Of a DNA stretch of 64,000 nucleotides, positions 24,815 through 33,529 are shown one piece after another. This DNA comes from an uncultured Poribacteria bacterium (GTDB lineage Bacteria; Poribacteria; WGA-4E; WGA-3G). Position 1 is the stretch's first letter. The number at the start of each line of letters is the position of its first letter. Both the position numbers and the translations under genes were made by a program. Under the pieces are notes generated by a model. That model was given only the letters and a program-made list of their open reading frames with translations, made no database searches and was not told where the DNA came from. The stretch lies in assembly GCA_951828515.1 (NCBI GenBank), contig OX639992.1:2520217-2584216 (forward strand). Direction: 5' to 3'.

Positions 24815-26302
24815 TTAAACTTCAATTTTGGTAAAAAACAGAAATGTTGTCGTGAACAGAACCACATTGATTAATAAGAGCAAAAACAATTCAGGGAGTA
24901 CCCGCGTTGCGTTGTCCCAAACACCCGCTTGTGTGAAGCGGAACTGGGGCAAATCCCACCAGTCTACCGCACCTTTGTCGGAAGCGAACCATTGCCTACT
25001 GGCGAACGCGTCTTTATCGTGGAAATAATCAATAACGGTACGGCGGTAAGCCTGAGCGGCTTGGACAAAATCAGACATGCCCTCCAGATCCGTGCCTGCC
25101 CAAGTAGACGTGGCAAACGTATACAGGCTTGCAGGACTGAGTTTCATGAGACGTTCATGCCATATTGCTTTTCGGAGAGAGGTACTGTCCAAACTCTGTT
25201 TTCGTACTAAAGCGATCTGTTCCGCTGAACGGATGTACAACGCGCCCATGGTGGCATGATACTTTTGAACATGCGGTACTAATGGATCTGATTGATTGCT
25301 CACTTTCATGTCCACTCCATACCGTCTACTGAGGTTCCCCTTTGAGTTGAAACTACTTGACTGCGGAACATCCAGATTAAATTTTTGAGGTTTGCCTTCA
25401 AGCGGACTGTTCGCTAAAAACCGACGTTCTTCTCTGTCTACCTCTTCCCAAATCTGTTCAACCTGTTGACTCGTTGATGAATGTATTGCGCGCGTATCAC
25501 CAACCGGGGTGAGAGCAAACCTACTCCAGTTTGGATAGACGAGCACCAAAGCTACCCATAGAAACATACAGAGCATGAGTGATGTAGCAGTGCGACGCGT
25601 TGTTGTGGAAATTAACAGTCCAATCAGATAAAATACGGACAAGTAGATGGTTGTTGTCAAAACTATCCCACCAATCCGGAGAAAATCTGCCCCACTTAAT
25701 TGGATCGAACTGGCAGTGGATAGCAGGATCATGACCAGCAGCAGGCTCATCAGAACTGGGATCAACAGGCAGACCATTGCACCAATGTATTTGGCGAGTA
25801 AAACAGTGCCACGCCGCACTGGATGGGAGATGACCAGACGTAAGGTGCCGTTTTCCCAATCGCCTGCAATCGCATCGTAAGCGAAAAGCAGTGCCATCAA
25901 GCTCAGAACGACTTGAAAAATAAGGGCGAGATCAATCTTTGAAAAGAGATTGAGAAACGCGTTATCCAGACTTCGCGCTGAACCGTCCGAAATCATTGGG
26001 ACGAGACCATGGTAAATTTCAAAGGTGCTTCCAAGCCGCTTATCCAATCCTGTACTAAAGAGACTCAAAGGATTCGGCGGGCGTTCAATAGACAACTTTA
26101 AAGTAGAGTAGGTTTTCGCTTCCTGAACTTTTTGGCGATGAATATTTTCTTGATGGCTGTGTCTTGCTAATCGCCGTTCGTAGTCTTCAAGTAGCACAAT
26201 GCTATTGGCAACGACGAGTAGAAGGGTAATCACAACGGCAGCGAAAAACCGAGCACTCATCAGATGGTTCAGGAGTTCTTGACGGATAAGATTTCGGAAC
26301 AT
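24815..26302 (-). CDS. ABC-2 type permease (DUF3526-like), copy 2a
   Basis: 495 residues, paralogue of 16670-18145 (SARFFAAVVITLLLVVANSIVL; FAYDAIAGDWENGTLRLVIS; end FFTKIEV). It is the first gene of the second permease cassette and has a strong AAGGAG site before the ATG. About 100 nt upstream lies the best ECF-like promoter (P4). A half of a heterodimeric exporter channel is the likely role. Substrate unknown. Confidence 0.92.
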   Translation of the reverse strand: MFRNLIRQELLNHLMSARFFAAVVITLLLVVANSIVLLEDYERRLARHSHQENIHRQKVQEAKTYSTLKLSIERPPNPLSLFSTGLDKRLGSTFEIYHGLVPMISDGSARSLDNAFLNLFSKIDLALIFQVVLSLMALLFAYDAIAGDWENGTLRLVISHPVRRGTVLLAKYIGAMVCLLIPVLMSLLLVMILLSTASSIQLSGADFLRIGGIVLTTTIYLSVFYLIGLLISTTTRRTATSLMLCMFLWVALVLVYPNWSRFALTPVGDTRAIHSSTSQQVEQIWEEVDREERRFLANSPLEGKPQKFNLDVPQSSSFNSKGNLSRRYGVDMKVSNQSDPLVPHVQKYHATMGALYIRSAEQIALVRKQSLDSTSLRKAIWHERLMKLSPASLYTFATSTWAGTDLEGMSDFVQAAQAYRRTVIDYFHDKDAFASRQWFASDKGAVDWWDLPQFRFTQAGVWDNATRVLPELFLLLLINVVLFTTTFLFFTKIEV

Positions 26303-26393
26303 GGTATCTCCTTAAAAGTTTAGAGACGTTCTATCCCTTCGTTCTATTTTTTCAGGTCGAGCCATCAAACGACATTTTGGCTTATATCATAGT

Positions 26394-26421
26394 GTCGCGT
26401 TTTAAAGGCAGAAAGGTTGCA
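26394..26421 (-). promoter_or_regulatory. Putative ECF-type promoter P4
   Basis: Minus-strand TGCAACC (26421-26415), 17-nt spacer, CGAC (26397-26394), then ACTATGATATAAGCC. It lies about 92-95 nt upstream of the ATG at 26302. The flanks are shared with P1. Confidence 0.55.
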
Positions 26422-26546
26422 TAATTTAAAAAAATCATGAAAAATCTGAATTTCGATTTAAAAATTGCAGGTTTTGGGGATTTGTCTATTAGAGACACTT
26501 TATATAAAAAAGGATAGTAATACCATTTCTGATTTTGGTTATACCC

Positions 26547-26568
26547 GGTGCGGTTAGGAAACCGCACC
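26547..26568. repeat. Short hairpin repeat
   Basis: GGTGCGGTT and AACCGCACC, 9-bp perfect arms around a 4-nt loop, followed by TACCGG. It lies between the second permease cassette and the truncated third permease. Could act as a terminator for the latter or be a dispersed repeat. Nothing else is recognised in 26430-26690. Confidence 0.5.
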
Positions 26569-26691
26569 TACCGGATCCGGGCGGACAGTGAGGCTAATGC
26601 GATATAAACTTTTAGAGATGGTATAAAAACTGTGAAGGACAGGGAAATGGGCGGATTTTTCTCTCTATAGTCCGGACAGTAGGAAGGAAAG

Positions 26692-27131
26692 TTAAATATC
26701 GGAACGAAAGAATTTCAGGAATGCCACGGTCGTCAACATGACTGCGAAGAAACAGAGCAGCAGCACGTCCACGGCTGATTGGCGGAAGGTCTCTTCTAAG
26801 GTTATTATTTCCAAAGGTGGTGGCTGTGTAATTTTGACAATATCAGTCGCTGGGTTCCACATTCTTGCGGAGGCATGATCTATAATTTTACTGAACAGAT
26901 CCCTATAGAGTTCATTATAGTAACGCTCACCTGCTTGAAAGTAATTGTGTCTGTGTCGCTTCCCGGTCTGTGTCAGGTTCGTGGCGAGATAGATGAGCGA
27001 AGATGTTGGCGTGATGCGTGAAAGTGTTTCCCCTACCTGTTCTTGCCGTTCTATTTCACGCTTATAGTTCCGGTCGAGTTTGTTAGCCTGATCTTGGAAT
27101 TTCTGTCGGTATTCTTCTTCAAAGGGTTTTA
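26692..27131 (-). pseudogene. 3' fragment of a third ABC-2 type permease
   Basis: An open minus-strand frame without a proper start ends at TAA 26694-26692. It encodes KPFEEEYRQKFQDQANKLDR, a loop with LIYLATNLTQTG, ITQPPPLEIITLEETFRQSA, and a last helix VDVLLLCFFAVMLTTVAFLK ending FFRSDI, the same layout as the ends of 15086 and 23276. A TGA and unrelated sequence precede it. The 5' two thirds of the gene are missing. Confidence 0.75.
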
Positions 27132-27192
27132 TGCGTTCATCTCATTGGATTACACACCCCCTTTCCAGAAAAGTTCCTGAGAAATTATGGTG

Positions 27193-27603
27193 TCACATGC
27201 CTAAAAGTTCAGCCTTATATTCCTCAACAATTGCCTCTAAAATAGATTCAGGAATATCTTCTAACTGTGAGGCTAATTCCTCTTCAACGTTAACCATGAG
27301 GCTATGGTCGAACGTTTCGCGTTCGGCAGAGGGATCGAAGTATTCACCCTGCGCTTCCAGCAAAACAGCCAAGCGTGCTGGTGTCAACCCCTCAGAAATA
27401 CCGTGTAGACTCCATGCTGTGCCTCGGTAGCCTTTCTCATAATCGGTACCGAGGTATTTCTGTAGGATCTCTTCTCTTTCAGTGCCTTGTGCCCCGCTAT
27501 TTTCAAGGTCTTCCGATGCCGCGATCGCACGCGGATCCAGTTCCACTTGAAAGGCAGTTGATGCGTCTGCCGCTGGAACAGGATAAATTTTGTAAGTTTC
27601 CAT
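27193..27603 (-). CDS. Conserved small acidic protein of unknown function
   Basis: 136 residues from the ATG at 27603, chosen because GGAGAAC lies 5 nt before it; the two ATGs upstream lack such a site. Features are METYKIYPVPAADAS, a Glu-rich middle (EREEILQKYLGTDYEKGYRG), HGISEGLTPARLAVLLEAQG and an acidic C-terminal helix (EEELASQLEDIPESILEAIV). Cytosolic, no cysteines. I do not recognise the family. Confidence 0.75.
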   Translation of the reverse strand: METYKIYPVPAADASTAFQVELDPRAIAASEDLENSGAQGTEREEILQKYLGTDYEKGYRGTAWSLHGISEGLTPARLAVLLEAQGEYFDPSAERETFDHSLMVNVEEELASQLEDIPESILEAIVEEYKAELLGM

Positions 27604-27758
27604 GTTGTTCTCCATGCGTTGCAACTTTTGTATAGCAAGTTTTAGCTTGCAAGCTGCGCTAAAAAGGGCGGTCTAAGGGATAAGAGCCGCCCAGTTTTGT
27701 AGGAGCGAGTGTTTTTGCTTGGGTGTTTCTTCACGCTCGCGATCTTATGAGAAATTTT

Positions 27759-28538
27759 CTATACCACCGCGGAAAGTCCGCCATCAATATTGATCGCAGT
27801 ACCTGTAATAAACGATGCGCACTCCGAAACAAGGAATGCGACGAGGTTACCCACCTCGTTCGGTTCACCTAAACGTCCGAGCGGATGCTCCGCGCCCTGT
27901 TCTTCCCAATATTCCTCAAGCGTCCCGGGTGAACCTGCGGCTTTCCATGCACGTTCTCCTTGTGCGCTTTTAATCGAGGTTAGGCAGACCGTGTTAACCA
28001 AGATTTTGTGAGGTAGGAGTTCTTTGGAAAGTGCCTTTGTCAAAGCAATACCAGCTGCCCGGCTTACTGAGGTCGGACAGGAACCTGCACTCGGCTGTTT
28101 GCCTCCCGGATGCGTGATGTTGATAATCCTGCCACTACCATTGTTTTTCATGTGTGGGATTACCAGTCTTGCACAGCGGATAGCGCCCATTAACTTAAGG
28201 TCGAGGTCATCGTACCACGCTTCGTCGCTCATGGTTTCAAAGTCACCACCTGCTGAACGGCCCGCGTTATTGATTAAAATGTCGATCTTTCCGAAGTGGC
28301 TTGCGGTCTGTGCAATAAAATTCTCTAATGTCTCCGGTTGCGTTACATCTGCGGGGGTTGCGAGGACTTCGCCGTCTGTTTGCGTCCGAATTTCCTCGGC
28401 GGTGCTCGCTAAAACATCTTCACGTCTCCCACAAATTGAGACTTTCGCGCCCTCTTCACACAAACGGAGCGCAATACCTTTACCGATCCCCTCACTACCA
28501 CCCGTAATAACAGCAACTTTTCCAGTTAATCCGAGTTC
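27759..28538 (-). CDS. SDR family oxidoreductase, YxxxK missing
   Basis: 259 residues from the ATG at 28538, which has AAAGGAGG just upstream; the longer frame to 28568 runs into a MITE. TGGSEGIG is the cofactor loop and NNAG is present (INNAGRSAGG). The usual catalytic Tyr-x-x-x-Lys is absent: the region reads PTSVSRAAGIALTKALSKEL. A known SDR subgroup shows this pattern together with the following VNTVCLTSIKSAQ. Likely an NAD(P)-linked reductase of unknown substrate, possibly with modified chemistry. Confidence 0.92.
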   Translation of the reverse strand, partial: ELGLTGKVAVITGGSEGIGKGIALRLCEEGAKVSICGRREDVLASTAEEIRTQTDGEVLATPADVTQPETLENFIAQTASHFGKIDILINNAGRSAGGDFETMSDEAWYDDLDLKLMGAIRCARLVIPHMKNNGSGRIINITHPGGKQPSAGSCPTSVSRAAGIALTKALSKELLPHKILVNTVCLTSIKSAQGERAWKAAGSPGTLEEYWEEQGAEHPLGRLGEPNEVGNLVAFLVSECASFITGTAINIDGGLSAVV

Positions 28539-28552
28539 CATGATTCCTCCTT

Positions 28553-28691
28553 TTATAGTAAAACCCATAATTAAGTTTACACTCTGTAATGCGGCGAGGT
28601 TAGGGGGAAACGCCCTATCAAAAACACCTCGCCAGCAATGTGGGGTTTTGTGTTTTCGAGAGTGTGCAAGTATTTTCGGGCTTTACTATAT
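28553..28691. repeat. MITE, TTATAGTAAA ends, copy C
   Basis: 139 bp, apparently identical base for base to the copy at 53712-53850 over the element, which implies recent movement. Ends TTATAGTAAAA and TTTACTATA; inner arms ACACTC/GAGTGT and GGCGAGG/CCTCGCC. Inserted just upstream of the SDR ribosome site. Confidence 0.9.
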
Positions 28692-28722
28692 TATTTAGGA
28701 CTTACGTATGCGCAATGAATTT

Positions 28723-28844
28723 AGGACTTACGCACTTCCCCGGTAGTTGCGGTTTTGCGGCGTACTCGCCCAAATGCGATCTGCATTCTCAACCGCACCG
28801 AATGCGTCCGAATAGATGAAATTTAGTGATTTTGCGTAAGTCCC
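28723..28844. repeat. MITE-like element with AGGACTTACGCA ends
   Basis: Bounded by AGGACTTACGCA (28723) and TGCGTAAGTCCC (28833-28844). The right end supplies the last codons (TGLTQN) of the nnr gene. A solo end is at 28697-28708. Confidence 0.75.
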
Positions 28845-30445
28845 GTTAAAGAAGATATTGCTTGCGGGACTGTCTTCAGCACGTCGCTTGCAATGAGACC
28901 ATGCATCCCTGATGTCTCAGTGGCGATGTCTCCCGCTAAGCCGTGTAAGTAGACCCCAAGTGCAGCTGCGCTTTCGCTTGATATGCCTTGTGCCATTAAC
29001 CCCGCGATGATGCCTGTCAGCACATCGCCCATACCCCCTGTTGCCATGCCCGGATTACCCGTTGAATTGACCCATAGGTTACCGTTTGGCGTGCCGGTAA
29101 CGGTGGGTGCCCCTTTAAATACAAGTGTTACACCGTGTTCGCTTGCAAACTGCTGAACGGTGCGGATCCTATCTTTCTCTAATGTAGGGACTGCGGTATT
29201 CGTTAACCGCGCCATCTCGCCGGGATGTGGTGTGAGCACCGTCTCACTCTTGAGTAATGAGAGGGTTTCTCTATCTTGCGCGAGGGCATTCAATCCATCC
29301 GCATCAATAACCATCCGTAAGTCGAGTCCGTGTTCCCGGTTCTCGCGTATCAGGTGATGGACGAATGACACTGTTTCGGGGTGTTGAGAAAGCCCTGGAC
29401 CGATTGCCAGAATAGATTTCGTTTTTTCTGCGAATTCGAGGAGGGTTGAGGTTGCGGATACTGCCAAACTCCCCGCGTCCGTTTCTGGTAACGGTAGCGT
29501 CATCACTTCAGGTAAGAGACCTTCTAAAATTGGGTTGAGGTGTTTCGGTGTTGCGAGTGTCACCAACCCTGCTCCGGCCCGCAAAGCCGCTTCGCTTGCG
29601 AGTGCAGCCGCCCCTGTCATACCTGTCGAACCAGCAACGACGAGGACTCGTCCATAACTCCCTTTGTGAGAGGATAACGGACGTGGTGGCATCCATTGTG
29701 CCGCTTGCGTCGCTGATGTCCAGTTTACCTTGATGTCTTGTGCGTCTACAACTTGTGCTGGGAAACCGATGTCGGCAATTTCCAGTTTTCCGGTGAGTTC
29801 GGCACCCGGATGCATCAACAATCCTCTTTTGGGCAAGCCTATTGTTACCGTTCGATCCGCTTGTATACAGGTGCCTAACGGGTGTCCCGTGTCTGCATCC
29901 AGACCGGAGGGTAGATCGACGGAAAGGACGGGTGTGGGAAGCCTATTGATAGCATTGATTATGGTGGCGATTGGATCGCGCACAGCACCACGCAACCCTG
30001 TGCCGAGGATCGCATCTATAAGGAGTTCGCAACTCGCTAAGGTAGTAGGCACAGTCCCTGTGCCGTAAAACCCTGTCCCCGTCAGGATTTCTTCAATTTG
30101 CAACCCACTTTTTGGCGCAGCTTGCAAGCCGAAACTTGCTGTTAAACGTTTCGCAATTTGGAGATTGGTCTGCGCCTCGCCGGTAAAACTTTCTTGCGGG
30201 GAAACCAGAAAAAGATGCACATCGCGCCCTATGTGGGCGAGTTGGCGGGCGATAACGATGCCATCGCCGCCATTGTTGCCCTTACCAGCAAAAATGCCGA
30301 TCCGTTGACATGTCGGGTAGTGCCGTTCAATCGCGCGGACAATGGCACTCCCAGCGGTTTCCATAAGAACGATGCCGGGAATGCCAATACCTTCAATAGT
30401 GTCCTGATCAATCTGGCGCATTTCCGTCGCGGTCACGACTTTCAT
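28823..30445 (-). CDS. nnr: Bifunctional NAD(P)HX epimerase/dehydratase
   Basis: 540 residues. The N-terminal YjeF_N epimerase domain (MKVVTATEMRQIDQDTIEGI, GKGNNGGDGIVIARQL) is followed by the ADP-dependent dehydratase domain (VVAGSTGMTGAAALASEAAL, VIDADGLNAL, TPHPGEMARL, and GGMGDVLTGIIAGL at the active site). It repairs hydrated NADH and NADPH in the cytosol. Start at 30445 because AAGGACA precedes it; the longer frame to 30544 is unrelated. The last codons and stop come from a MITE end, so the original C-terminus may have been slightly different. Confidence 0.96.
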   Translation of the reverse strand: MKVVTATEMRQIDQDTIEGIGIPGIVLMETAGSAIVRAIERHYPTCQRIGIFAGKGNNGGDGIVIARQLAHIGRDVHLFLVSPQESFTGEAQTNLQIAKRLTASFGLQAAPKSGLQIEEILTGTGFYGTGTVPTTLASCELLIDAILGTGLRGAVRDPIATIINAINRLPTPVLSVDLPSGLDADTGHPLGTCIQADRTVTIGLPKRGLLMHPGAELTGKLEIADIGFPAQVVDAQDIKVNWTSATQAAQWMPPRPLSSHKGSYGRVLVVAGSTGMTGAAALASEAALRAGAGLVTLATPKHLNPILEGLLPEVMTLPLPETDAGSLAVSATSTLLEFAEKTKSILAIGPGLSQHPETVSFVHHLIRENREHGLDLRMVIDADGLNALAQDRETLSLLKSETVLTPHPGEMARLTNTAVPTLEKDRIRTVQQFASEHGVTLVFKGAPTVTGTPNGNLWVNSTGNPGMATGGMGDVLTGIIAGLMAQGISSESAAALGVYLHGLAGDIATETSGMHGLIASDVLKTVPQAISSLTGLTQNH

Positions 30446-30559
30446 GTTTTCTGTCCTTGCGCCAAGCGAGAAACAACGGAATTGGTTCAACCGCGGTTTT
30501 AGCATAAGTTCCGCAAGCCTCCGTTGTTGGCGTGCGGTTTGCATTCTTCATCCGATATT

Positions 30560-30955
30560 CTACTGCAGTTTTTCAGCAAGCACTAACAGGTGTGCTTCCA
30601 TTTGCGGGATTGCCTGTTCTAAAATTTCCTGCTCTATTTGTAACTCTTGAACCCTTTCATCTTGATGGGTTTGGAGACAGAAGTTCAAATTTGTGCGGAG
30701 ATCGAACAGGCTCTGCTGAATGTGGTCTTGGAAAGAGCCGTCCGGGTACATCCACCGTCTACCGCGTGTCTGTCGTAAATTGAAGTGGCAATGTCCATTA
30801 TCACCACCGAAACAGTCGAAACGCATAATTTCATCGTCATAAACAAATAACGAAGCCGCGGGACCGCGTCCACCGGCATCGTCACGCCAGTATGATTCTA
30901 ACCGGACGTTGTCTTGAATTGGATATTCAACCAGGTCGTGTTTTTCGTTCGCCAT
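30560..30955 (-). CDS. Conserved hypothetical protein
   Basis: 131 residues from the ATG at 30955, which has AAGGAGGGAC upstream. The core is VRLESYWRDDAGGRGPAASL, VYDDEIMRFDCFGGDNGHCH, and GRRWMYPDG, with a helical C-terminal half (QIEQEILEQAIPQMEAHLL). The clustered Cys and His (FDCFGGDNGHCHFN) might bind a metal. I recognise the conserved pattern but no function. It lies 114 nt upstream of nnr on the same strand. Confidence 0.8.
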   Translation of the reverse strand: MANEKHDLVEYPIQDNVRLESYWRDDAGGRGPAASLFVYDDEIMRFDCFGGDNGHCHFNLRQTRGRRWMYPDGSFQDHIQQSLFDLRTNLNFCLQTHQDERVQELQIEQEILEQAIPQMEAHLLVLAEKLQ

Positions 30956-31106
30956 CTGTAGTCCCTCCTTGGGTGTTTTGCGTGGTTGAAAGAACCACAC
31001 CTACAGTACGAGTTAAAAAGTGACTTGAATTTGAACCAGATTTGCGCTAAAGTATAGCAAACCCAAAAATACAAGTCAATAAGCAATTTATAGATGGAGC
31101 GACAAC

Positions 31107-32072
31107 GTGCATATTTCCATCACTGATGCGCGGCAGATCGCGGAAACTTTCTTGCAAAAGGGGGGCATCGCACCAACGGATGCCGTTATTATTGCAGATA
31201 TCCTATTGGAAGCAGAACTCCGCGGACGAAAAACGCACGGCTTTATCCGATTAACCGGAATTAAAAGCCGCTATGAACAGGGTGAACGGACTGACATCCG
31301 GATTGACGAGGAGAACGGACCGTGCGTGCGGATTGATGGCGGAAATCAACCCGGTTACCTCGTCGCTTATCGCGCAATGGAGCTTGCCATTGAACGCGCA
31401 AAAGGGAACGGGGCAAGCATCGTCGGCGTTTACAATACATCGCATTGTGGGATGGCAGGATACTATGTTGATATGGCGCGAAAGGCGGATGTCATAGGAC
31501 TGCTTTTTGCTGACTGTTTGCCCCGAATTACGCCTGAAGGCGGAACCGAAGCCATTTTAGGTACCAATCCAATCGCTGTTGGAATCCCATCCAACACAGT
31601 CCCACTCCTATTTGATATGTCTACCGCTGCGATTACCAATGGAGATCTGCTCGTCGCTATGCAGGAAGGCACTCCAATTGCTGAAGGGATCGCCTTTGAT
31701 CCTGAGGGTGAGCCAACCACAGATGCTGATGCAGCCTTGAAGGGAAGTGTGCGTCCATTTGGTGGATATAAAGGGTTTGGACTTGCACTCATCACACAAA
31801 TCCTTGCAGGTGCCTTGGTCAACGCCGCTACAATCCCGCCTCCCGGTAAAAACTACGGCTTACTCATTGTTGCGATAGACCCAACAAGTTTTGTTCCATT
31901 AGCACAATTTAAGAAGGAAGTCGATACCCTTATTGCGTGTGTCAAAGAGAATCGACGGGAGGCAGGGGTTGCAGAAATCCTTATCCCCGGCGAACGCGCG
32001 TATCGTCAAAGGGAGGCACACCTCGCTAACGGTATCCACTTAGAGGACACACTCGTAAATCAATTAACCTAA
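31107..32072 (+). CDS. Ldh family malate/L-lactate-type dehydrogenase
   Basis: 321 residues beginning at a GTG with GGAGCGAC upstream. Ldh_2-family features: ELRGRKTHGFIRL near residue 45, with the conserved His; NTSHCGMAGYYVDMA near 115; GTNPIAVGIP, and FGGYKGFGLAL. The family includes NAD(P)-dependent malate, L-sulfolactate, ureidoglycolate and delta1-piperideine reductases, so the substrate is open. The Gfo/Idh/MocA gene follows 53 nt later and could belong to the same catabolic unit. Confidence 0.94.
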   Translation: MHISITDARQIAETFLQKGGIAPTDAVIIADILLEAELRGRKTHGFIRLTGIKSRYEQGERTDIRIDEENGPCVRIDGGNQPGYLVAYRAMELAIERAKGNGASIVGVYNTSHCGMAGYYVDMARKADVIGLLFADCLPRITPEGGTEAILGTNPIAVGIPSNTVPLLFDMSTAAITNGDLLVAMQEGTPIAEGIAFDPEGEPTTDADAALKGSVRPFGGYKGFGLALITQILAGALVNAATIPPPGKNYGLLIVAIDPTSFVPLAQFKKEVDTLIACVKENRREAGVAEILIPGERAYRQREAHLANGIHLEDTLVNQLT

Positions 32073-32081
32073 ACGCGTTGA

Positions 32082-32104
32082 TAGGAGCGATCTCGCGATC
32101 GCGA
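32082..32104. repeat. Short palindromic repeat (GGAGCGATC type)
   Basis: TAGGAGCGATCTCGCGATCG followed by CGA. Related units are at 45934-45960 (inside a coding region) and near 27700-27745. It fills the gap between two same-strand genes. Confidence 0.5.
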
Positions 32105-32124
32105 TGAAAGAAAGGAAGATTTAT

Positions 32125-33132
32125 ATGTCAACTTTTAAAGCAGGAGTTATCGGTTGTGGCGGACGTGGACGCTCGCATGCACGCGGGTATCATGCCTCAC
32201 CAGATGTGGACATCGTCGCCTGTTCTGATCCGGTTGAAGATGCCCGAAACGCCTTCGCTGAGGAATTTGAGGTGCCTAACACCTACGAAAATTATCAAGA
32301 GATGCTGGATACAGAATCCCTTGATTTCGTTAGCGTCTGCACTTGGATTGAACTCCATAAGGACATGGTAATCGCCGCCGCCAATAGTGGAATTAGAGCC
32401 ATCCATTGTGAGAAACCGATGGCACCCACCTGGGGCGATGCTAAAGAACTTTATCAAGCGTGTGTTGATAACAACGTGGTGATAACGTTCTGTCATCAAC
32501 GCCGTTTCGGTGCGCAGTTCGTCAAAGCGAAACGCTTAGCAAATGAAGGGGCAATCGGTGAATTGCGTCGACTTGAAGGTGCCTGCCCGAATTTACTTGA
32601 CTGGGGAACGCACTGGTTCGATATGTTCCTTTTCTATAATAATGACGAACCTGTTGACTGGGTTATCGGTCAAATAGATGTAGCCGAAGAAAAGACTGTC
32701 TTCGGTGTTCAGGTTGAAACGAGTGGGGTCTCGTGGATTCGCTGGAAGAACGGTGTTGAAGGTCTGCTCGCGACGGGTGATACGTCTTTGGGGGGTTTCG
32801 GCAATCGTCTCATCGGTACGAAAGGCATCATTGATGTCGGGGGTCGTGGGACACCGTTACGGATGCTCCGTGAGGGCGGAGACGGATGGGAAGAGCCTGA
32901 CTTAACCGGTTTGGTTGCTGAGCGCGACGCAACAACGCTCTCTGTGCTTGACCTTATTCACGGTGTAAAAACCGGACGTGAGCCGGAACTCAGTGGTCGG
33001 AAGGCACTTCAGGCGACTGAACTCATTTTTGCAACGTATCAGTCGAGCCGACAGCGTGCGAAGATTAATTTGCCGCTTACAGTGGACGATTCCGCGTTGC
33101 TGACCATGGTCGCCAATGGGGACATTGGTTAG
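32125..33132 (+). CDS. Gfo/Idh/MocA family oxidoreductase
   Basis: 335 residues from the ATG at 32125, chosen because GAAAGGAAG lies just upstream; the ATG at 32104 lies at the end of a repeat. GVIGCGGRGRSH is the dinucleotide loop and HCEKPMA is the EKP motif with the catalytic Lys. GTHWFDMF carries the conserved His. Such enzymes oxidise or reduce sugars and inositols with NAD(P). Cytosolic. Substrate unknown. A strong hairpin follows the stop. Confidence 0.95.
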   Translation: MSTFKAGVIGCGGRGRSHARGYHASPDVDIVACSDPVEDARNAFAEEFEVPNTYENYQEMLDTESLDFVSVCTWIELHKDMVIAAANSGIRAIHCEKPMAPTWGDAKELYQACVDNNVVITFCHQRRFGAQFVKAKRLANEGAIGELRRLEGACPNLLDWGTHWFDMFLFYNNDEPVDWVIGQIDVAEEKTVFGVQVETSGVSWIRWKNGVEGLLATGDTSLGGFGNRLIGTKGIIDVGGRGTPLRMLREGGDGWEEPDLTGLVAERDATTLSVLDLIHGVKTGREPELSGRKALQATELIFATYQSSRQRAKINLPLTVDDSALLTMVANGDIG

Positions 33133-33148
33133 GACTTATTTCTATCAA

Positions 33149-33187
33149 GCTACAATGCGCGGTTTACAATTAACCGCGCATTGTAGC
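33149..33187 (+). terminator. Strong hairpin after the Gfo/Idh/MocA gene
   Basis: GCTACAATGCGCGGTT and AACCGCGCATTGTAGC form perfect 16-bp arms around a 7-nt loop, 16 nt past the stop. No T-run follows, so it may act as an RNA-stabilising or dispersed hairpin rather than a classic intrinsic terminator. Confidence 0.6.
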
Positions 33188-33329
33188 AGTGTTATGTTCC
33201 TCTGGTGTTCTATTATTTTATCAACCTAATTGAAATTTTTGCGTCTAATCAAAGTAAAGGGGATTCTTACACATCTGTTCCCCAAGAACGTGAAATCAAA
33301 TAATCGGAAGCAGTCAATAGATACAAAAT

Positions 33330-33415
33330 AGTTATCAGTTAACAGCCGTCAGTTAAGGGATGATCCTGTTGAAACAGAGTTCTCTTTAATGAATAACTGG
33401 CAACTGACGACTGTA
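33330..33415. repeat. Heptad-type repeat
   Basis: GTTATCAGTTAACAGCCGTC on the left and GGCAACTGACGACTGT on the right flank AGTTCTCTTTAATG. An ATG within it (33389) opens the longest form of the next frame, which argues against that start. The remainder of 33188-33529 shows no other feature. Confidence 0.6.
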
Positions 33416-33529
33416 AAAGTAGGGCACGGAACCTGTCTGGAAAACTTGTGCCTTCACGCGAATCGCCGAAATTTAGTTATCTTCGGACTCGCGACAAGCA
33501 GGGAGAAGCGAGTGTCAAAAAATAAAGAT

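Noticed and set aside
26692-27140. TGA upstream of the permease fragment as a second selenocysteine codon
   Set aside because: No conserved redox context surrounds it, and the sequence before it does not match permeases. It is a broken junction.
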